NCBI RefSeq assembly: GCF_005048155.1
Contig: NZ_SUMB01000003.1
Span: forward strand, 434,001-498,000
Length of the DNA stretch: 64,000 bases
Origin: Streptomyces piniterrae
Lineage (GTDB): Bacteria; Actinomycetota; Actinomycetes; Streptomycetales; Streptomycetaceae
Direction of reading: 5' to 3'
The first letter of the stretch is position 1. The number at the start of each line of letters is the position of its first letter. Made by a program: the position numbers and the translations under genes. Positions 26,766 to 35,516 of this stretch are shown piece after piece. Under the pieces are notes generated by a model that ran no database searches, was not told the DNA's origin, and was given only the letters and a program-made list of their open reading frames with translations.

Positions 26766-29657
26766 CTATGCCGGGACGATGTTGACCAGCTTCGGCGCCC
26801 GGACGATCACCTTCCGGATGCCCGCGCCGCCCAGCGCGGCGACCACGGCGGGCTCGGCCAGCGCGGCCGCCTCCAGGTCCGCGTCGGAGATCGACGGGGC
26901 GACCTCCAGGCGCGCCTTGACCTTGCCCTTGATCTGCACGACGCAGGTCACGGTCTCGTCGACGACGTACGCGGGATCGGCCACCGGGAAGTCCGCGTGC
27001 ACCACGGTCTCGGTGTGGCCCAGCCTGCGCCACAGCTCCTCGGCGATATGCGGCGCCAGCGGGGCGACCAGCAGCACCAGCCGCTCCGCGACGGTGCGCG
27101 AGACCGGGCCGCCCACCTTGGTCAGGTGGTTGTTCAGCTCGGTCACCTTGGCGATGGCGGTGTTGAAGCGCAGGTTCGCCATGTCCTGGGTGACGCCGTC
27201 GATCGCCTTGTGCAGCGCGCGCAGCGTGGCCTCGTCCGGCTCGGCGTCGACGACGGTGACCTCGCCGGTCGCCTCGTCCACGACGTTGCGCCACAGGCGC
27301 TGCAGCAGGCGGTACTGGCCGACGACCGCGCGGGTGTCCCACGGGCGGGACACGTCCAGCGGGCCCATGGCCATCTCGTACAGCCGCAGCGTGTCCGCGC
27401 CGAACTCGGCGCAGATCTCGTCCGGAGTGACGGCGTTCTTCAGGGACTTGCCCATCTTGCCCAGGACGCGGCTGACCTTGTCGCCCTGGTAGTAGTAGGC
27501 GCCGTCGCGCTCCTCGACCTCGGCGGCGGGGACGGCGATACCGCGGCTGTCCCGGTACACGAAGGCCTGGATCATGCCCTGGTTGTACAGCTTGTGGAAC
27601 GGTTCACGGGACGAGACGTGCCCCAGGTCGTACAGCACCTTGGACCAGAAACGGGCGTACAGCAGGTGCAGTACGGCATGTTCCGCGCCGCCCACATACA
27701 GGTCGACACCGCCGTGCGGCTGGCCCTCGCGCGGCCCCATCCAGTACTGCTCGATGCCCGGCTCGACCAGCGCGTCGGCGTTGTTCGGGTCCAGGTAGCG
27801 CATCTCGTACCAGCACGAACCCGCCCAGTTCGGCATGGTGTTGGTCTCGCGGCGGTAGCGCTTGACGCCCGCGCCGTCGCCCAGGTCCAGCTCGACGTCG
27901 ACCCAGTCCTCGTTGCGGGACAGCGGGGTCTCGGGCTGGGTGTCGGCGTCGTCCGGGTCGAAGGTGCGCGGCGAGTAGTCGTCGACCTCGGGCAGTTCCA
28001 GCGGCAGCATCGACTCGGGCAGCGCGTGCGCCACGCCGTCCTCGTCGTAGACGATCGGGAACGGCTCGCCCCAGTAGCGCTGCCGGCTGAACAGCCAGTC
28101 GCGCAGCCGGAAGTTGACGGTGCCCTCGCCGATGCCCTTGGCGGCCAGCCAGTCGGTGATCTTCGCCTTGGCCTCGGCCACGCCCAGGCCGTCCAGCGAG
28201 ATCTCCGAGTCGGACGAGTTGATGATCTTCGCGTCGTAGGAGGAGAACGCGTCGTCCCAGGCCGAGGGGTCGGTGCCACGGCCGTCGGACGGCTCCACGA
28301 CGCAGCGCATCGGCAGCTCGAAGGCGCGGGCGAAGGCGAAGTCGCGGGTGTCGTGCGCCGGGACCGCCATGATCGCGCCGGTGCCGTAGCCCATCAGGAC
28401 GTAGTCCGCGATGAAGACCGGGACCCGCTCGCCGCTGACCGGGTTGGTGGCGTACACGCCGGTGAAGACGCCGGTCTTGTCCTTGGCCTCGGCCTGCCGC
28501 TCGATGTCCGACTTGGCGGCGGCCTGCTTGCGGTACGCGGCGACCGCGTCGGCCGGGGTGGCGTGCCCGCCGGTCCACACCTCGTGGGTGCCCTCGGGCC
28601 AGGCGTCCGGCACCAGGGAGCCGGTGCCGTTCTCGGAGGCCGCGATCAGCGGGTGTTCCGGGGCCAGCACCATGTACGTCGCGCCGAACAGGGTGTCCTG
28701 GCGGGTGGTGAACACGGTGATCTTGTCGTCGCCCACCGGGAAGTCGACCCGCGCGCCCTCGGAGCGGCCGATCCAGTTGCGCTGCTGCAGCTTGATGGCC
28801 TCCGGCCAGTCCAGCGCGTCCAGGTCGTTCAGCAGCCGGTCGGCGTAGGCGGTGATCCGCATGTTCCACTGGCGCAGCTTGGCCTTGAAGACCGGGAAGT
28901 TGCCGCGCTCGGACCGGCCGTCGGCGGTGACCTCCTCATTGGCCAGCACGGTGCCCAGCCCGGGGCACCAGTTCACGGGCGCGTCCGAGGCGTAGGCCAG
29001 GCGGTACTCGCCCAGGACGTTGGCGCGCTCCAGGGAGGTCAGCTCGTTCCAGGCCCGGCCGTCGGGGGTCTGCCGGGTGCCGGCCTCGAACTGCGCGACC
29101 AGGGTGTCGATCGGGCGTGCCGCGTCGGCGTCCGGGTCGTACCAGGAGTTGAAGATCTGCAGGAAGATCCACTGGGTCCACTTGTAGTAGGCCGGGTCGA
29201 TCGTCTCGATCGAGCGGCGCTGGTCGTGGCCCAGGCCCAGGCGGCGCAGCTGCGCCTTCATGGTGACGATGTTGGCCTCGGTGGAGACCCGGGGGTGCGT
29301 GCCGGTCTGGACGGCGTACTGCTCGGCGGGCAGGCCGAAGGCGTCGAAGCCCAGGGTGTGCAGGACGTTGTGGCCCGTCATCCGGTGGAAGCGGGCGTAG
29401 ACGTCGGTGGCGATGTAGCCCAGCGGGTGGCCGACGTGCAGGCCCGCGCCCGACGGGTACGGGAACATGTCCATGATGAACTTCTTGGGGCGGGCGATCA
29501 GCTCCGCGTCACCGCCCAGGTCACCGCTCGGGTTGGGCGCCTCGTAGGTCCCCTCCGAGTCCCAGAAGTCCTGCCAGCGTGCCTCGATGTCGGCGGCCAG
29601 CGCGGCCGTATAGCGGTGCGGCGCTGCCATTTCGGCAGCGTTGGTCGTCTCGCTCAT
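26766..29657 (-). CDS. leuS: Leucyl-tRNA synthetase
   Basis: The protein has 963 residues from ATG 29657; a 44-codon upstream extension in frame is leader sequence, not protein. The class I HIGH motif appears as HVGH in [14 protein letters not shown], and KMSKS as KMGKS. The editing CP1 domain is present ([23 protein letters not shown] region; [13 protein letters not shown] with the deacylation Asp). It charges tRNA-Leu and hydrolyses mischarged Ile/Met-tRNA. An attenuator (leader peptide with three Leu codons and a T-tailed hairpin) lies directly upstream, so expression should rise when Leu-tRNA is scarce. Confidence 0.97.
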   Translation of the reverse strand: MSETTNAAEMAAPHRYTAALAADIEARWQDFWDSEGTYEAPNPSGDLGGDAELIARPKKFIMDMFPYPSGAGLHVGHPLGYIATDVYARFHRMTGHNVLHTLGFDAFGLPAEQYAVQTGTHPRVSTEANIVTMKAQLRRLGLGHDQRRSIETIDPAYYKWTQWIFLQIFNSWYDPDADAARPIDTLVAQFEAGTRQTPDGRAWNELTSLERANVLGEYRLAYASDAPVNWCPGLGTVLANEEVTADGRSERGNFPVFKAKLRQWNMRITAYADRLLNDLDALDWPEAIKLQQRNWIGRSEGARVDFPVGDDKITVFTTRQDTLFGATYMVLAPEHPLIAASENGTGSLVPDAWPEGTHEVWTGGHATPADAVAAYRKQAAAKSDIERQAEAKDKTGVFTGVYATNPVSGERVPVFIADYVLMGYGTGAIMAVPAHDTRDFAFARAFELPMRCVVEPSDGRGTDPSAWDDAFSSYDAKIINSSDSEISLDGLGVAEAKAKITDWLAAKGIGEGTVNFRLRDWLFSRQRYWGEPFPIVYDEDGVAHALPESMLPLELPEVDDYSPRTFDPDDADTQPETPLSRNEDWVDVELDLGDGAGVKRYRRETNTMPNWAGSCWYEMRYLDPNNADALVEPGIEQYWMGPREGQPHGGVDLYVGGAEHAVLHLLYARFWSKVLYDLGHVSSREPFHKLYNQGMIQAFVYRDSRGIAVPAAEVEERDGAYYYQGDKVSRVLGKMGKSLKNAVTPDEICAEFGADTLRLYEMAMGPLDVSRPWDTRAVVGQYRLLQRLWRNVVDEATGEVTVVDAEPDEATLRALHKAIDGVTQDMANLRFNTAIAKVTELNNHLTKVGGPVSRTVAERLVLLVAPLAPHIAEELWRRLGHTETVVHADFPVADPAYVVDETVTCVVQIKGKVKARLEVAPSISDADLEAAALAEPAVVAALGGAGIRKVIVRAPKLVNIVPA

Positions 29658-29730
29658 CGTCCTCAAAGCTCCATCGATCGTCTCTGCCTGCGGCTGCTGC
29701 GGACACGGTTTCTGCGGAGACAACCGCGGA

Positions 29731-29758
29731 AACAAAAACGCCCCTCGCACAGGAGGGG
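29731..29758 (-). terminator. leuS attenuator terminator
   Basis: A CCCCTC...GAGGGG stem (29741-29758) is followed on the minus strand by CG and TTTTTGTT. It lies 74 nt upstream of leuS and 56 nt downstream of the leader-peptide stop: an intrinsic terminator inside a leader. Confidence 0.82.
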
Positions 29759-29772
29759 ACGCCGCGCCGATG

Positions 29773-29807
29773 CCGACCCGGGCGGCCACAGCGGATGGCC
29801 CGGTCGG
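29773..29807 (-). promoter_or_regulatory. leuS leader pause/alternative hairpin
   Basis: CCGACC (29802-29807) pairs with GGTCGG (29773-29778) and the inner GGGC/GCCC extends the stem. It sits between leader peptide and terminator, where a pause or antiterminator structure is expected. Confidence 0.5.
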
Positions 29808-29813
29808 AACTGA

Positions 29814-29852
29814 TCAGCGCGGCCCGCTAAGCAGAAGGCGCACGGCACGCAT
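29814..29852 (-). CDS. leuS leader peptide MRAVRLLLSGPR
   Basis: A 12-codon reading frame contains three consecutive Leu codons, CTT CTG CTT; CTT is rare in high-GC actinomycetes. There is no good ribosome site, but a TACCCT box lies 6 nt before the ATG, so the transcript could be leaderless. Ribosome stalling at these codons when Leu-tRNA is low would favour read-through of the downstream terminator. Classical leu attenuators before leuS have been predicted in Streptomyces by comparative genomics, which agrees with this reading. Confidence 0.75.
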   Translation of the reverse strand: MRAVRLLLSGPR

Positions 29853-29858
29853 GGCGTC

Positions 29859-29864
29859 AGGGTA
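29859..29864 (-). promoter_or_regulatory. Candidate -10 box for the leuS leader
   Basis: TACCCT on the minus strand, 6 nt before the leader ATG. That spacing is what leaderless actinomycete transcripts show. No clear -35 box was found. Confidence 0.35.
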
Positions 29865-29877
29865 CCGCAGGGCGCAC

Positions 29878-29911
29878 GGGGCCCGCGCGGAGGATTCCCC
29901 CGCGCGGGCCC
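29878..29911 (-). terminator. Terminator after the S53 peptidase gene
   Basis: A perfect 13-bp GC stem (29878-29890 with 29899-29911) with an 8-nt loop starts 8 nt past the peptidase stop. It isolates leuS transcription from the upstream gene. Confidence 0.75.
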
Positions 29912-29919
29912 CCTGCGTG

Positions 29920-31878
29920 TCAGGGCCGGTAGGAGCTCACATATCCGGCGCCCGGCGTCCCCACGCCGGTGACGTCGTCGTAACCGACGACCGCGTGCAG
30001 GGAGCTGTCCTTGCCGAGGCTGCGCAAGGAGGTGGTGGTCCCTTCACCGGTGTCAACGCCGTTGTTGTAGTCGACGCGGACGACCGCGAGGTCACGCCCG
30101 GCACCCAGCGGGTGGTCGGTGACGTCGTGGTACGCGGCGGTGCCGTAGCGCTGGTAGATGCCGGGGTTGGCGAAGCCGATGGCGACGCCGTGCCGGGCCT
30201 GCTGGGCGAGCGCCTGAATGCCGGCGATCACCGGCGCGGCGAGCGAGGTCCCGCCGATGCGGTACTCGTCGTACGCCTGGGTCTTGCCGTCCGGCAGGGT
30301 CTGGGTCTGGCCCACCAGGAATCCGGTGTTGGGGTCGCCGACCGCCGCGATGTCCGGGACGGCGCGCATCGCGCTCAGGCCGCCCGCCCGCGCGAGCCCG
30401 TCGGGGACGACGCCGCGCTGGTAGTAGGGCTGCGGGACGGTCTTGCTGGTGCCGCCGCCCGCGCCACTGGTGAAGGCGCCGGGGAAGCCGTCCCAGCTGT
30501 TGCCGTCCTTGGAGAGGACGGCCTTCTGGGTGCCCCAGCCGGTCTCCCACTGGTAGGTGTCGTTCTTGCCGACGGCCAGGGAGGTGCCGCCGACCGCGGT
30601 CACCCACGCGGAGTTCGCCGGGGTGTCCACCTGCTTGGTGCCGGTGTTGGCGACCTCGTCGCCGTTGTCGCCGGAGGAGAAGTAGAAGCCGATGCCCTGT
30701 ACGGCGCCCTGCTGGAAGACCTGGTCGTAGGCGGCGGCCACGTCCGGGGTCTGGTTGGCTTCGATGTCGCCCCAGGAGTTGGAGACGATATCGGCGAGAT
30801 GCCCGTCGACGATCTTGCCGAGCGAGTCCAGCAGATCGTCGTCCATGCAGGAGGCGCCGCCCACGTAGACGATGTCGGAGTCGGGGGCGACGGCGTGCAC
30901 GGCCTCGACGTCGAGGGTCTCCTCGCCGTACCAGCCGGCCGCGTCGCACTCCTTGATGTGCGAGTACTTCTTGGGCAGCACCTGGGAGAGCTGACCTCGG
31001 CGGTAGCCCGGGTCGCCGTTGCGGGCGGCGTAGGTGCCGGCGTCCTGCGAGATGGTCGGCGAGGCGTAGGCGTCGGTGATCGCCACGGTGACGCCCTTGC
31101 CGGTCCAGCCCTTCGCCCCGTAGGCGGCGCGCAGCTGCTTGCCGGTGTAGCCCTTGACGGCGTACGGCGCCTTGGCCCCGTAGGCCGACGGCAGGTTCTT
31201 GTCGGTGCGGGAGCCGTAGTAGGTGGAGAACGGTCCCGAGTTGCGGAAGACCTGGGGCGGCGGGGGCAGTTGCGCGTGGTGCCTGGCGAGCCGCGGCGCG
31301 TTGTTCAGGCCGGTGACGGTGAGCACCGCGTCGGCCAGGGAGGCGGGCGCGGAGGCGGCGGCCGACGGCGCGTGGTAAGTGTGTCCGCTCTTGCGGTAGT
31401 TGTGCAGGTCGGTGGCGAAGGCGCGCTTGACGGCGGCCGCGTCGCCCTTGACCGCCACATAGCGGCTGGTGGTTCCGGTGATCGTCAGGCCGGACGTCTT
31501 CAGCCAGTCCGTCACCCGGGCTATCTGGTCGCGGGTGGCGCCGTAGCGGGCCTTCGCCTGGGCGGGGCCGAGGTACTTCCCGTACGCGGCGGAGCGCGGG
31601 TCGGACACGGCCCTGGCGTAGGCCGCGAGGCCCTTGGCGTCGCGGCCGGCCAGATAGACCCGGGCGGTGACGTCCGCGGAGCCGGCAGTGGCGCCCTCGT
31701 CGGCCTGCCGGGTGGCCCACAGCGGCTTGGTCCCCAGCAGCGTGTGCCGGCCACCGTCGTGGCCCGCGGCGTCGGCGCTGGGCGCGCCCAGCGCGAGCGC
31801 GCCGGCGACCAGCGGCAGTGCCGCGGCCCAGACCAGACCGGTACGGGCGCGCAGTGTTCTGAAGCGGCGTGAACTCAT
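29920..31878 (-). CDS. Secreted S53 family serine-carboxyl peptidase (sedolisin/kumamolisin type)
   Basis: The protein has 652 residues from ATG 31878, which has GGGGG upstream. A signal peptide (TGLVWAAALPLVAGALALGAPSADA, shown in part) is followed by a pro-kumamolisin activation domain to about residue 200, with VSDPRSAAYGKYLGPAQ. The mature domain shows the S53 triad context: GEETLDVEAVHAVAPDS (Glu and Asp), SSGDNGDE (oxyanion Asp) and GGTSLAAPVIAG (Ser). A C-terminal calcium site is suggested by VTGVGTPGAG. It is an extracellular endopeptidase active at acidic pH in known relatives, autoprocessed from the proform. It is monocistronic. Confidence 0.92.
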   Translation of the reverse strand: MSSRRFRTLRARTGLVWAAALPLVAGALALGAPSADAAGHDGGRHTLLGTKPLWATRQADEGATAGSADVTARVYLAGRDAKGLAAYARAVSDPRSAAYGKYLGPAQAKARYGATRDQIARVTDWLKTSGLTITGTTSRYVAVKGDAAAVKRAFATDLHNYRKSGHTYHAPSAAASAPASLADAVLTVTGLNNAPRLARHHAQLPPPPQVFRNSGPFSTYYGSRTDKNLPSAYGAKAPYAVKGYTGKQLRAAYGAKGWTGKGVTVAITDAYASPTISQDAGTYAARNGDPGYRRGQLSQVLPKKYSHIKECDAAGWYGEETLDVEAVHAVAPDSDIVYVGGASCMDDDLLDSLGKIVDGHLADIVSNSWGDIEANQTPDVAAAYDQVFQQGAVQGIGFYFSSGDNGDEVANTGTKQVDTPANSAWVTAVGGTSLAVGKNDTYQWETGWGTQKAVLSKDGNSWDGFPGAFTSGAGGGTSKTVPQPYYQRGVVPDGLARAGGLSAMRAVPDIAAVGDPNTGFLVGQTQTLPDGKTQAYDEYRIGGTSLAAPVIAGIQALAQQARHGVAIGFANPGIYQRYGTAAYHDVTDHPLGAGRDLAVVRVDYNNGVDTGEGTTTSLRSLGKDSSLHAVVGYDDVTGVGTPGAGYVSSYRP

Positions 31879-32202
31879 GTAACCCCCTGAGCGGCGACGA
31901 TGCGGTGCGCCGGTGCGCGGCACCTCATGAGCGGTGAATGCGACGGATGCGGCACTCACGCGATTCGCCACTCTTTCGGTGAACTGTTCATGTCAGGGAC
32001 ATGCGATCACCAAGAAGGCCTCAAGGAACGACAAGGAAAGGTCAGGAACAGACCAGGAGACGGTCGGCAAGTCGCCCTGGGCGACGGCCCGTTGACCGCA
32101 CAGCGGGACAATCCGCGCGGAACTCCGCACCCGTAGGGACGGATCCACCGAAGCGCACAACAAAGCGGGCCGTCCGCTGTGGACGACCCGCTCTGATTGT
32201 TG
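31879..32202. other. 324-bp intergenic region, peptidase to tRNA-Ala
   Basis: It holds the tRNA terminator (32164-32192) and an interrupted palindrome, CATGTC-AGG-GACATG (31989-32003), about 110 bp upstream of the peptidase start, which could be an operator. No gene is seen. Confidence 0.5.
32164..32192 (-). terminator. Terminator after first tRNA-Ala gene
   Basis: A 12-bp stem with one G-U pair (32164-32175 with 32181-32192) and a 5-nt loop is followed on the minus strand by TTGTTG. It starts 11 nt past the tRNA. Confidence 0.75.
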
Positions 32203-32275
32203 TGGAGCTAAGGAGAATTGAACTCCTGACCTCCTGCATGCCATGCAGGCGCTCTACCAACTGAGCTATAGCCCC
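32203..32275 (-). tRNA. tRNA-Ala (anticodon GGC), copy 1
   Basis: A 73-nt cloverleaf reads on the minus strand: acceptor GGGGCTA/TAGCTCC with discriminator A, D-loop AGCTCAGTTGGTAGAGC, and anticodon arm CCTGC-ATGGCAT-GCAGG, so the anticodon is GGC. The T-arm loop is TTCAATT. CCA is not encoded; the next bases are CAA. Confidence 0.96.
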
Positions 32276-32428
32276 TTGTTTCGCTCCGCCGCGGTTCCCC
32301 GCTGCGGCATCGCCTACATTACACGGCCCTCCCGGGCTTTCGCCAAATCGTTCTCCCGGAGGCCCCGCGGCGCGACGCGCGGTACTGTCGGCGATCTGTG
32401 CCCGATTCGTCCTGGGGAGTCGAACGCC

Positions 32429-33838
32429 GTGACCGCGCTGGAGCTGGAACAGTCCGCCGACCCCCGCGGCGCCACCCCCCTCCGGGACCTCGTCCGCCGG
32501 CACCCGACCCTGGCAGCGGCCCTGGCCTGCGCCTTCTCGTTCACCGCCTTCTGGATCGCGCAGCGCCTGGCACACGTGACGATGATCGACCTCATGGTCT
32601 ACCGCGCCGAGGGCTGGACCGCCCGCAACGGCGAGGACCTCTACGACATGGTCGCGACCTCGGCGCATCTGCCCAACACCTATCCGCCCTTCGCCGCACT
32701 GCTCTTCACCCCGCTCACCCTGCTCGGCGTGCCGGCCATGCGGACCCTGGCCACCGCCGGCAACCTCCTGCTGCTCGTCTCCGTCGTCCACCTCTCGCTA
32801 CGGCTGGTGGGCCGGCCCCTGCGGCTCCCCCGCCCCGCGGCGACGCTGGCGCTCTCCGCCCTCCTGGTGTGGTGCGAGCCGGTGTGGACGACGCTGCGCT
32901 ACGGCCAGATCAACCTCCTCCTGGCCGCGCTGGTCCTGTGGGACCTGACCCGCAAGGACACCCACCGCTGGGCGGGCATCGGCATCGGCATCGCGGCCGG
33001 CATCAAGCTCACCCCCGCCCTGTTCGCCGTCTTCCTCGCACTGGCCGGCCTCGTCAGCGCCGGCCGACGGGTACGCGCCGGTGCCGGGGCACGCGCCGCC
33101 TGGAACCCCTGGCTGTGGCAGGCCGCCGTCGCCATCGCGGCCTTCCTCGGCACCGCGCTCCTCGGCGCGCTCGCCCTGCCGCGTGACTCACACCGCTTCT
33201 GGACCGAGATCGTCTTCGCCGCCGACCGCGTCGGTGAGGTGGAGATCACCGCGAACCAGTCGCTGCGCGGCGCCCTCGGCCGGCTGCTGCACACCCACGA
33301 CCCGGGCGCGGCCTGGATCGTCGTGGCCGGGCTGACGGCCGCGGCCGGGCTGGCCCTGGCCACCTGGTCGCTGCTGCGCGGGGAGCGCGCCTGGGCCGCC
33401 GTCGCCTGCGCCGCGACCGCCCTGCTGGTGAGCCCGGTCTCCTGGTCGCACCACTGGGTGTGGATCGTCCCGATGCTGATCCTGCTCGGCTCCGAGGCGC
33501 TGCGCCGTACCGGGGCCGCGGCCCGCCGCTGGTGGGCGACGACCGCCGCGACGGGCGTCCTGTTCTGCTCGTTCGCCCTGTGGTGGGTGCCACACCGCTG
33601 GGGCCACCACGAGGAACTCCACCAGAACGGCATCCAGATGCTGCTCTCCGGCGGCTACCAGCTCGCCGGCCTGGCCCTGCTCGCGCTGGCCTCGGCCCGG
33701 CTGCGGCGGCTCACGAAGCGCCACCGGAGGGGAGTTGGCGGCTCCGGCAAGCCTTCCCTGCCGCGCACCGAGGCCGTTTCCCCGCACGACACCGGGACGA
33801 ACCCGGACAGCCCGGCTCAGGCCGTCGCGAACGAATAG
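32429..33838 (+). CDS. GT87 family membrane glycosyltransferase (polyprenol-phosphate-mannose-type)
   Basis: The protein has 469 residues from GTG 32429, preceded by GGGGAG; the open frame upstream crosses the tRNA and is not coding. About ten hydrophobic segments are visible. The first outer loop carries MIDLMVYRAEGWTARNGEDLYD and NTYPPFAALLFTPL, the Asp-containing GT-C signature of the GT87/DUF2029 family. Mycobacterial relatives are mannosyltransferases that use polyprenyl-phosphate-mannose to build lipomannan-like glycans. Acceptor and sugar here are unknown. It lies between two identical tRNA genes and overlaps the next gene's stop by 22 bp, tail to tail. Confidence 0.85.
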   Translation: MTALELEQSADPRGATPLRDLVRRHPTLAAALACAFSFTAFWIAQRLAHVTMIDLMVYRAEGWTARNGEDLYDMVATSAHLPNTYPPFAALLFTPLTLLGVPAMRTLATAGNLLLLVSVVHLSLRLVGRPLRLPRPAATLALSALLVWCEPVWTTLRYGQINLLLAALVLWDLTRKDTHRWAGIGIGIAAGIKLTPALFAVFLALAGLVSAGRRVRAGAGARAAWNPWLWQAAVAIAAFLGTALLGALALPRDSHRFWTEIVFAADRVGEVEITANQSLRGALGRLLHTHDPGAAWIVVAGLTAAAGLALATWSLLRGERAWAAVACAATALLVSPVSWSHHWVWIVPMLILLGSEALRRTGAAARRWWATTAATGVLFCSFALWWVPHRWGHHEELHQNGIQMLLSGGYQLAGLALLALASARLRRLTKRHRRGVGGSGKPSLPRTEAVSPHDTGTNPDSPAQAVANE

Positions 33839-34050
33839 AACCGCTTCAGCGTGCAGTGCTCGTCCAGCAGCCGCCCGTAGATCGGCTCCCCGTCGAGCTC
33901 CCGGTAGGTCTCGATGGGATCGCCCTTTATGACCAGGGCACGGGCGCATTCCTCGCACCAGTACTGGTAATCGGCGTTGACCGGCTCCATGTCACGGACG
34001 ATCGGCGTACCGCTGCCGCACCAGTCGCATTTCCTGCTGTGAGCGCCCAT
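33817..34050 (-). CDS. Small zinc-finger-like conserved protein
   Basis: The protein has 77 residues. Two CxxC pairs (KCDWCGSG near the N-terminus and YWCEECARA at about residues 30-38) should form one zinc ribbon; a further Cys lies near the C-terminus (DEHCTLKRF). No signal or membrane segment is present. It follows the next zinc protein gene by 3 bp, so the two are probably one operon. It overlaps the 3' end of the GT87 gene. Function is unknown; such small ribbons often bind RNA polymerase or nucleic acid. Confidence 0.75.
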   Translation of the reverse strand: MGAHSRKCDWCGSGTPIVRDMEPVNADYQYWCEECARALVIKGDPIETYRELDGEPIYGRLLDEHCTLKRFYSFATA

Positions 34051-34053
34051 CAG

Positions 34054-34302
34054 TCAGCTCCAACTGTGGCCGCAGGCCGTACAGACGAACGAGATCCCTC
34101 CGTTGTCGCCCAGCATCTGCGCGACGTGCGAGGAACCGCAGGAGGGGCACTGCAGGGCGGAACCGTCGCCATCAAGGCATACCGCCCCCGGGCCGTCGAG
34201 CGGACAGGTGAAGCGGAGCGCGTATTCCGGCAGCCAGTCATAACCCTGCGCCTCGGCCAGCTCGAGCAGGTCATTGACCTCCTCGAGGATGCTCGTGGGC
34301 AT
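34054..34302 (-). CDS. Small zinc-ribbon conserved protein
   Basis: The protein has 82 residues from ATG 34302, with an excellent GGGAGGAG ribosome site. A helical N-terminus (MPTSILEEVNDLLELAEAQG) precedes a C-terminal zinc ribbon: CPSCGSSHVAQ followed by FVCTACGHSWS, close to the TFIIS/DUF-type ribbon pattern. Two more cysteines occur in the middle (FTCPLDGPGAVCL). It is upstream of, and probably co-transcribed with, the other zinc protein. No function can be assigned. Confidence 0.78.
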   Translation of the reverse strand: MPTSILEEVNDLLELAEAQGYDWLPEYALRFTCPLDGPGAVCLDGDGSALQCPSCGSSHVAQMLGDNGGISFVCTACGHSWS

Positions 34303-34663
34303 CGCAATATCTCCTCCCCTGCCGGCGCCGTCCGATTCTGCCACGGACCGCCGACCGGGTCAGGCCCGCCTTCGAGCCACCCCGTCCGACGGGCGGCGCC
34401 CCGGGGCGATTCGACCCGTCTGACGGCCACACGAGGCCGCCCGCGGCCCCTTGTCAGTGCCAACGGATTTAATGATGAGGGGAGTTGGCGAAGGGGAGAC
34501 GAGGGAAGCGGAGGGGAGGTGAGGCGAGGGAATGAGCGCAAGCGGTTCGTCGCGGGCCCTGATCGGCCATCGCGGCCGGATCGCGCGCATAACGCGAAGA
34601 TCCCGCCTCTCACGATCCAGTGTCGGGCACTGGCTCCGCGAGGAGACGGGATCATCCGGGTTG
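34303..34663. other. 361-bp intergenic region, zinc genes to second tRNA-Ala
   Basis: It includes a comparatively AT-rich patch (GGATTTAATGATG, about 34465-34477) and a purine-rich tract (34471-34542). Imperfect hairpin sequence next to the tRNA (about 34602-34652, GATCCCG/CGGGATC) may terminate tRNA transcription. No gene is evident. Confidence 0.5.
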
Positions 34664-34736
34664 TGGAGCTAAGGAGAATTGAACTCCTGACCTCCTGCAT
34701 GCCATGCAGGCGCTCTACCAACTGAGCTATAGCCCC
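34664..34736 (-). tRNA. tRNA-Ala (anticodon GGC), copy 2
   Basis: This 73-nt gene is identical base for base to the copy at 32203-32275, in the same orientation and also without an encoded CCA. Flanking sequences differ apart from TTGTGG at the 3' side. Confidence 0.96.
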
Positions 34737-34862
34737 GGGTCTTGTTCCGGCCCTCCGGGTTTTTCCCCCGGCGGCGCCGCGAACAAGATGAACTTTAGCC
34801 TGCGACCTGCCCGGATGTGAAATCCGGTCGGCCGGCCCCGCCCCCGGGGGTCGGCACCGGGA

Positions 34863-35516
34863 TCAGACGTCGTCCCCGAGGACCGGCTCCGGCAGGGTGC
34901 CTGCGTTGTGCTCCAGCAGGCGCCAGCCGCGCGCGCCCTCACCCAGCACGGACCAGCAGCAGTTGGACAGACCGCCCAGGCCCTCCCAGTGGTGGGGCTC
35001 CAGGCCGAGCAGCCGCCCGATGGTGGTGCGGATCGTGCCGCCGTGGCTGACGACGACCAGGGTGCCGTTCTCGGGCAGCTTGTCGGCGTGGCCGAGCACG
35101 AACGGGGCGGCCCGGTCGGCGACCTCGGTCTCCAGCTCGCCGCCGCCGCGGCGCACCGGCTCGCCGCGCTTCCAGGCGGTGTACTGCTCGCCGTACCGCG
35201 CGAGGATCTCGTCGTGCGTCAGGCCCTGCCAGTCGCCCGCGTACGTCTCCCGCAGAGCCGCGTCGTGCGTCACGTCGAGCCGGGTCAGGGCGGCCAGCTC
35301 ACGCGCCGTCGCCGCGGCCCGCTTCAGGTCGGAGGCGACGATGGCATCCGGCTTCAGGGCCGCGAGCAGCCGGGCCGAGCGGCGGGCCTGCCCGAGGCCC
35401 GCCTCCGTCAGCGCGATGTCCGTGGATCCCTGGAAGCGGCGCTCCAGATTCCAGGCCGTCTGACCGTGGCGCCACAGGACGACCCGGCGGCCCCGGTCGC
35501 CCTTGGTGCCGCTCAG
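34863..35516 (-). CDS. Histidine phosphatase family protein (phosphoglycerate mutase-like), probable CTG start
   Basis: This histidine phosphatase is 217 residues if started at CTG 35516. The catalytic RHG motif is in VVLWRHGQTAWN, the second His is in VVVSHGGTIR, and the acidic general acid is in LRETYAGDWQGLT. No ATG, GTG or TTG lies between the rsfS stop and the RHG motif. A CTG overlaps the rsfS TGA (CTGA) and has GGAG 6 nt upstream. The first GTG further up (35624) would need 36 codons antisense-like to family sequence, inside rsfS. The substrate is unknown; a glucosyl-3-phosphoglycerate or cobalamin-type phosphatase is possible. Confidence 0.85.
   Translation of the reverse strand: MSGTKGDRGRRVVLWRHGQTAWNLERRFQGSTDIALTEAGLGQARRSARLLAALKPDAIVASDLKRAAATARELAALTRLDVTHDAALRETYAGDWQGLTHDEILARYGEQYTAWKRGEPVRRGGGELETEVADRAAPFVLGHADKLPENGTLVVVSHGGTIRTTIGRLLGLEPHHWEGLGGLSNCCWSVLGEGARGWRLLEHNAGTLPEPVLGDDV

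Noticed and set aside
25845..29813. A 1322-codon plus-strand open frame opposite leuS and the coiled-coil gene
   Set aside because: It is an antisense shadow; it crosses two genes and an intergenic terminator and has no recognisable domain.
29760..29860. T-box riboswitch upstream of leuS
   Set aside because: No T-box consensus (TGGNACCGCG type) or specifier-loop layout is seen; the Leu-codon leader explains the terminator better.
32203..34736. Genomic island between two tRNA genes
   Set aside because: There is no integrase, no partial tRNA copy used as an attachment site, and base composition matches the surroundings.
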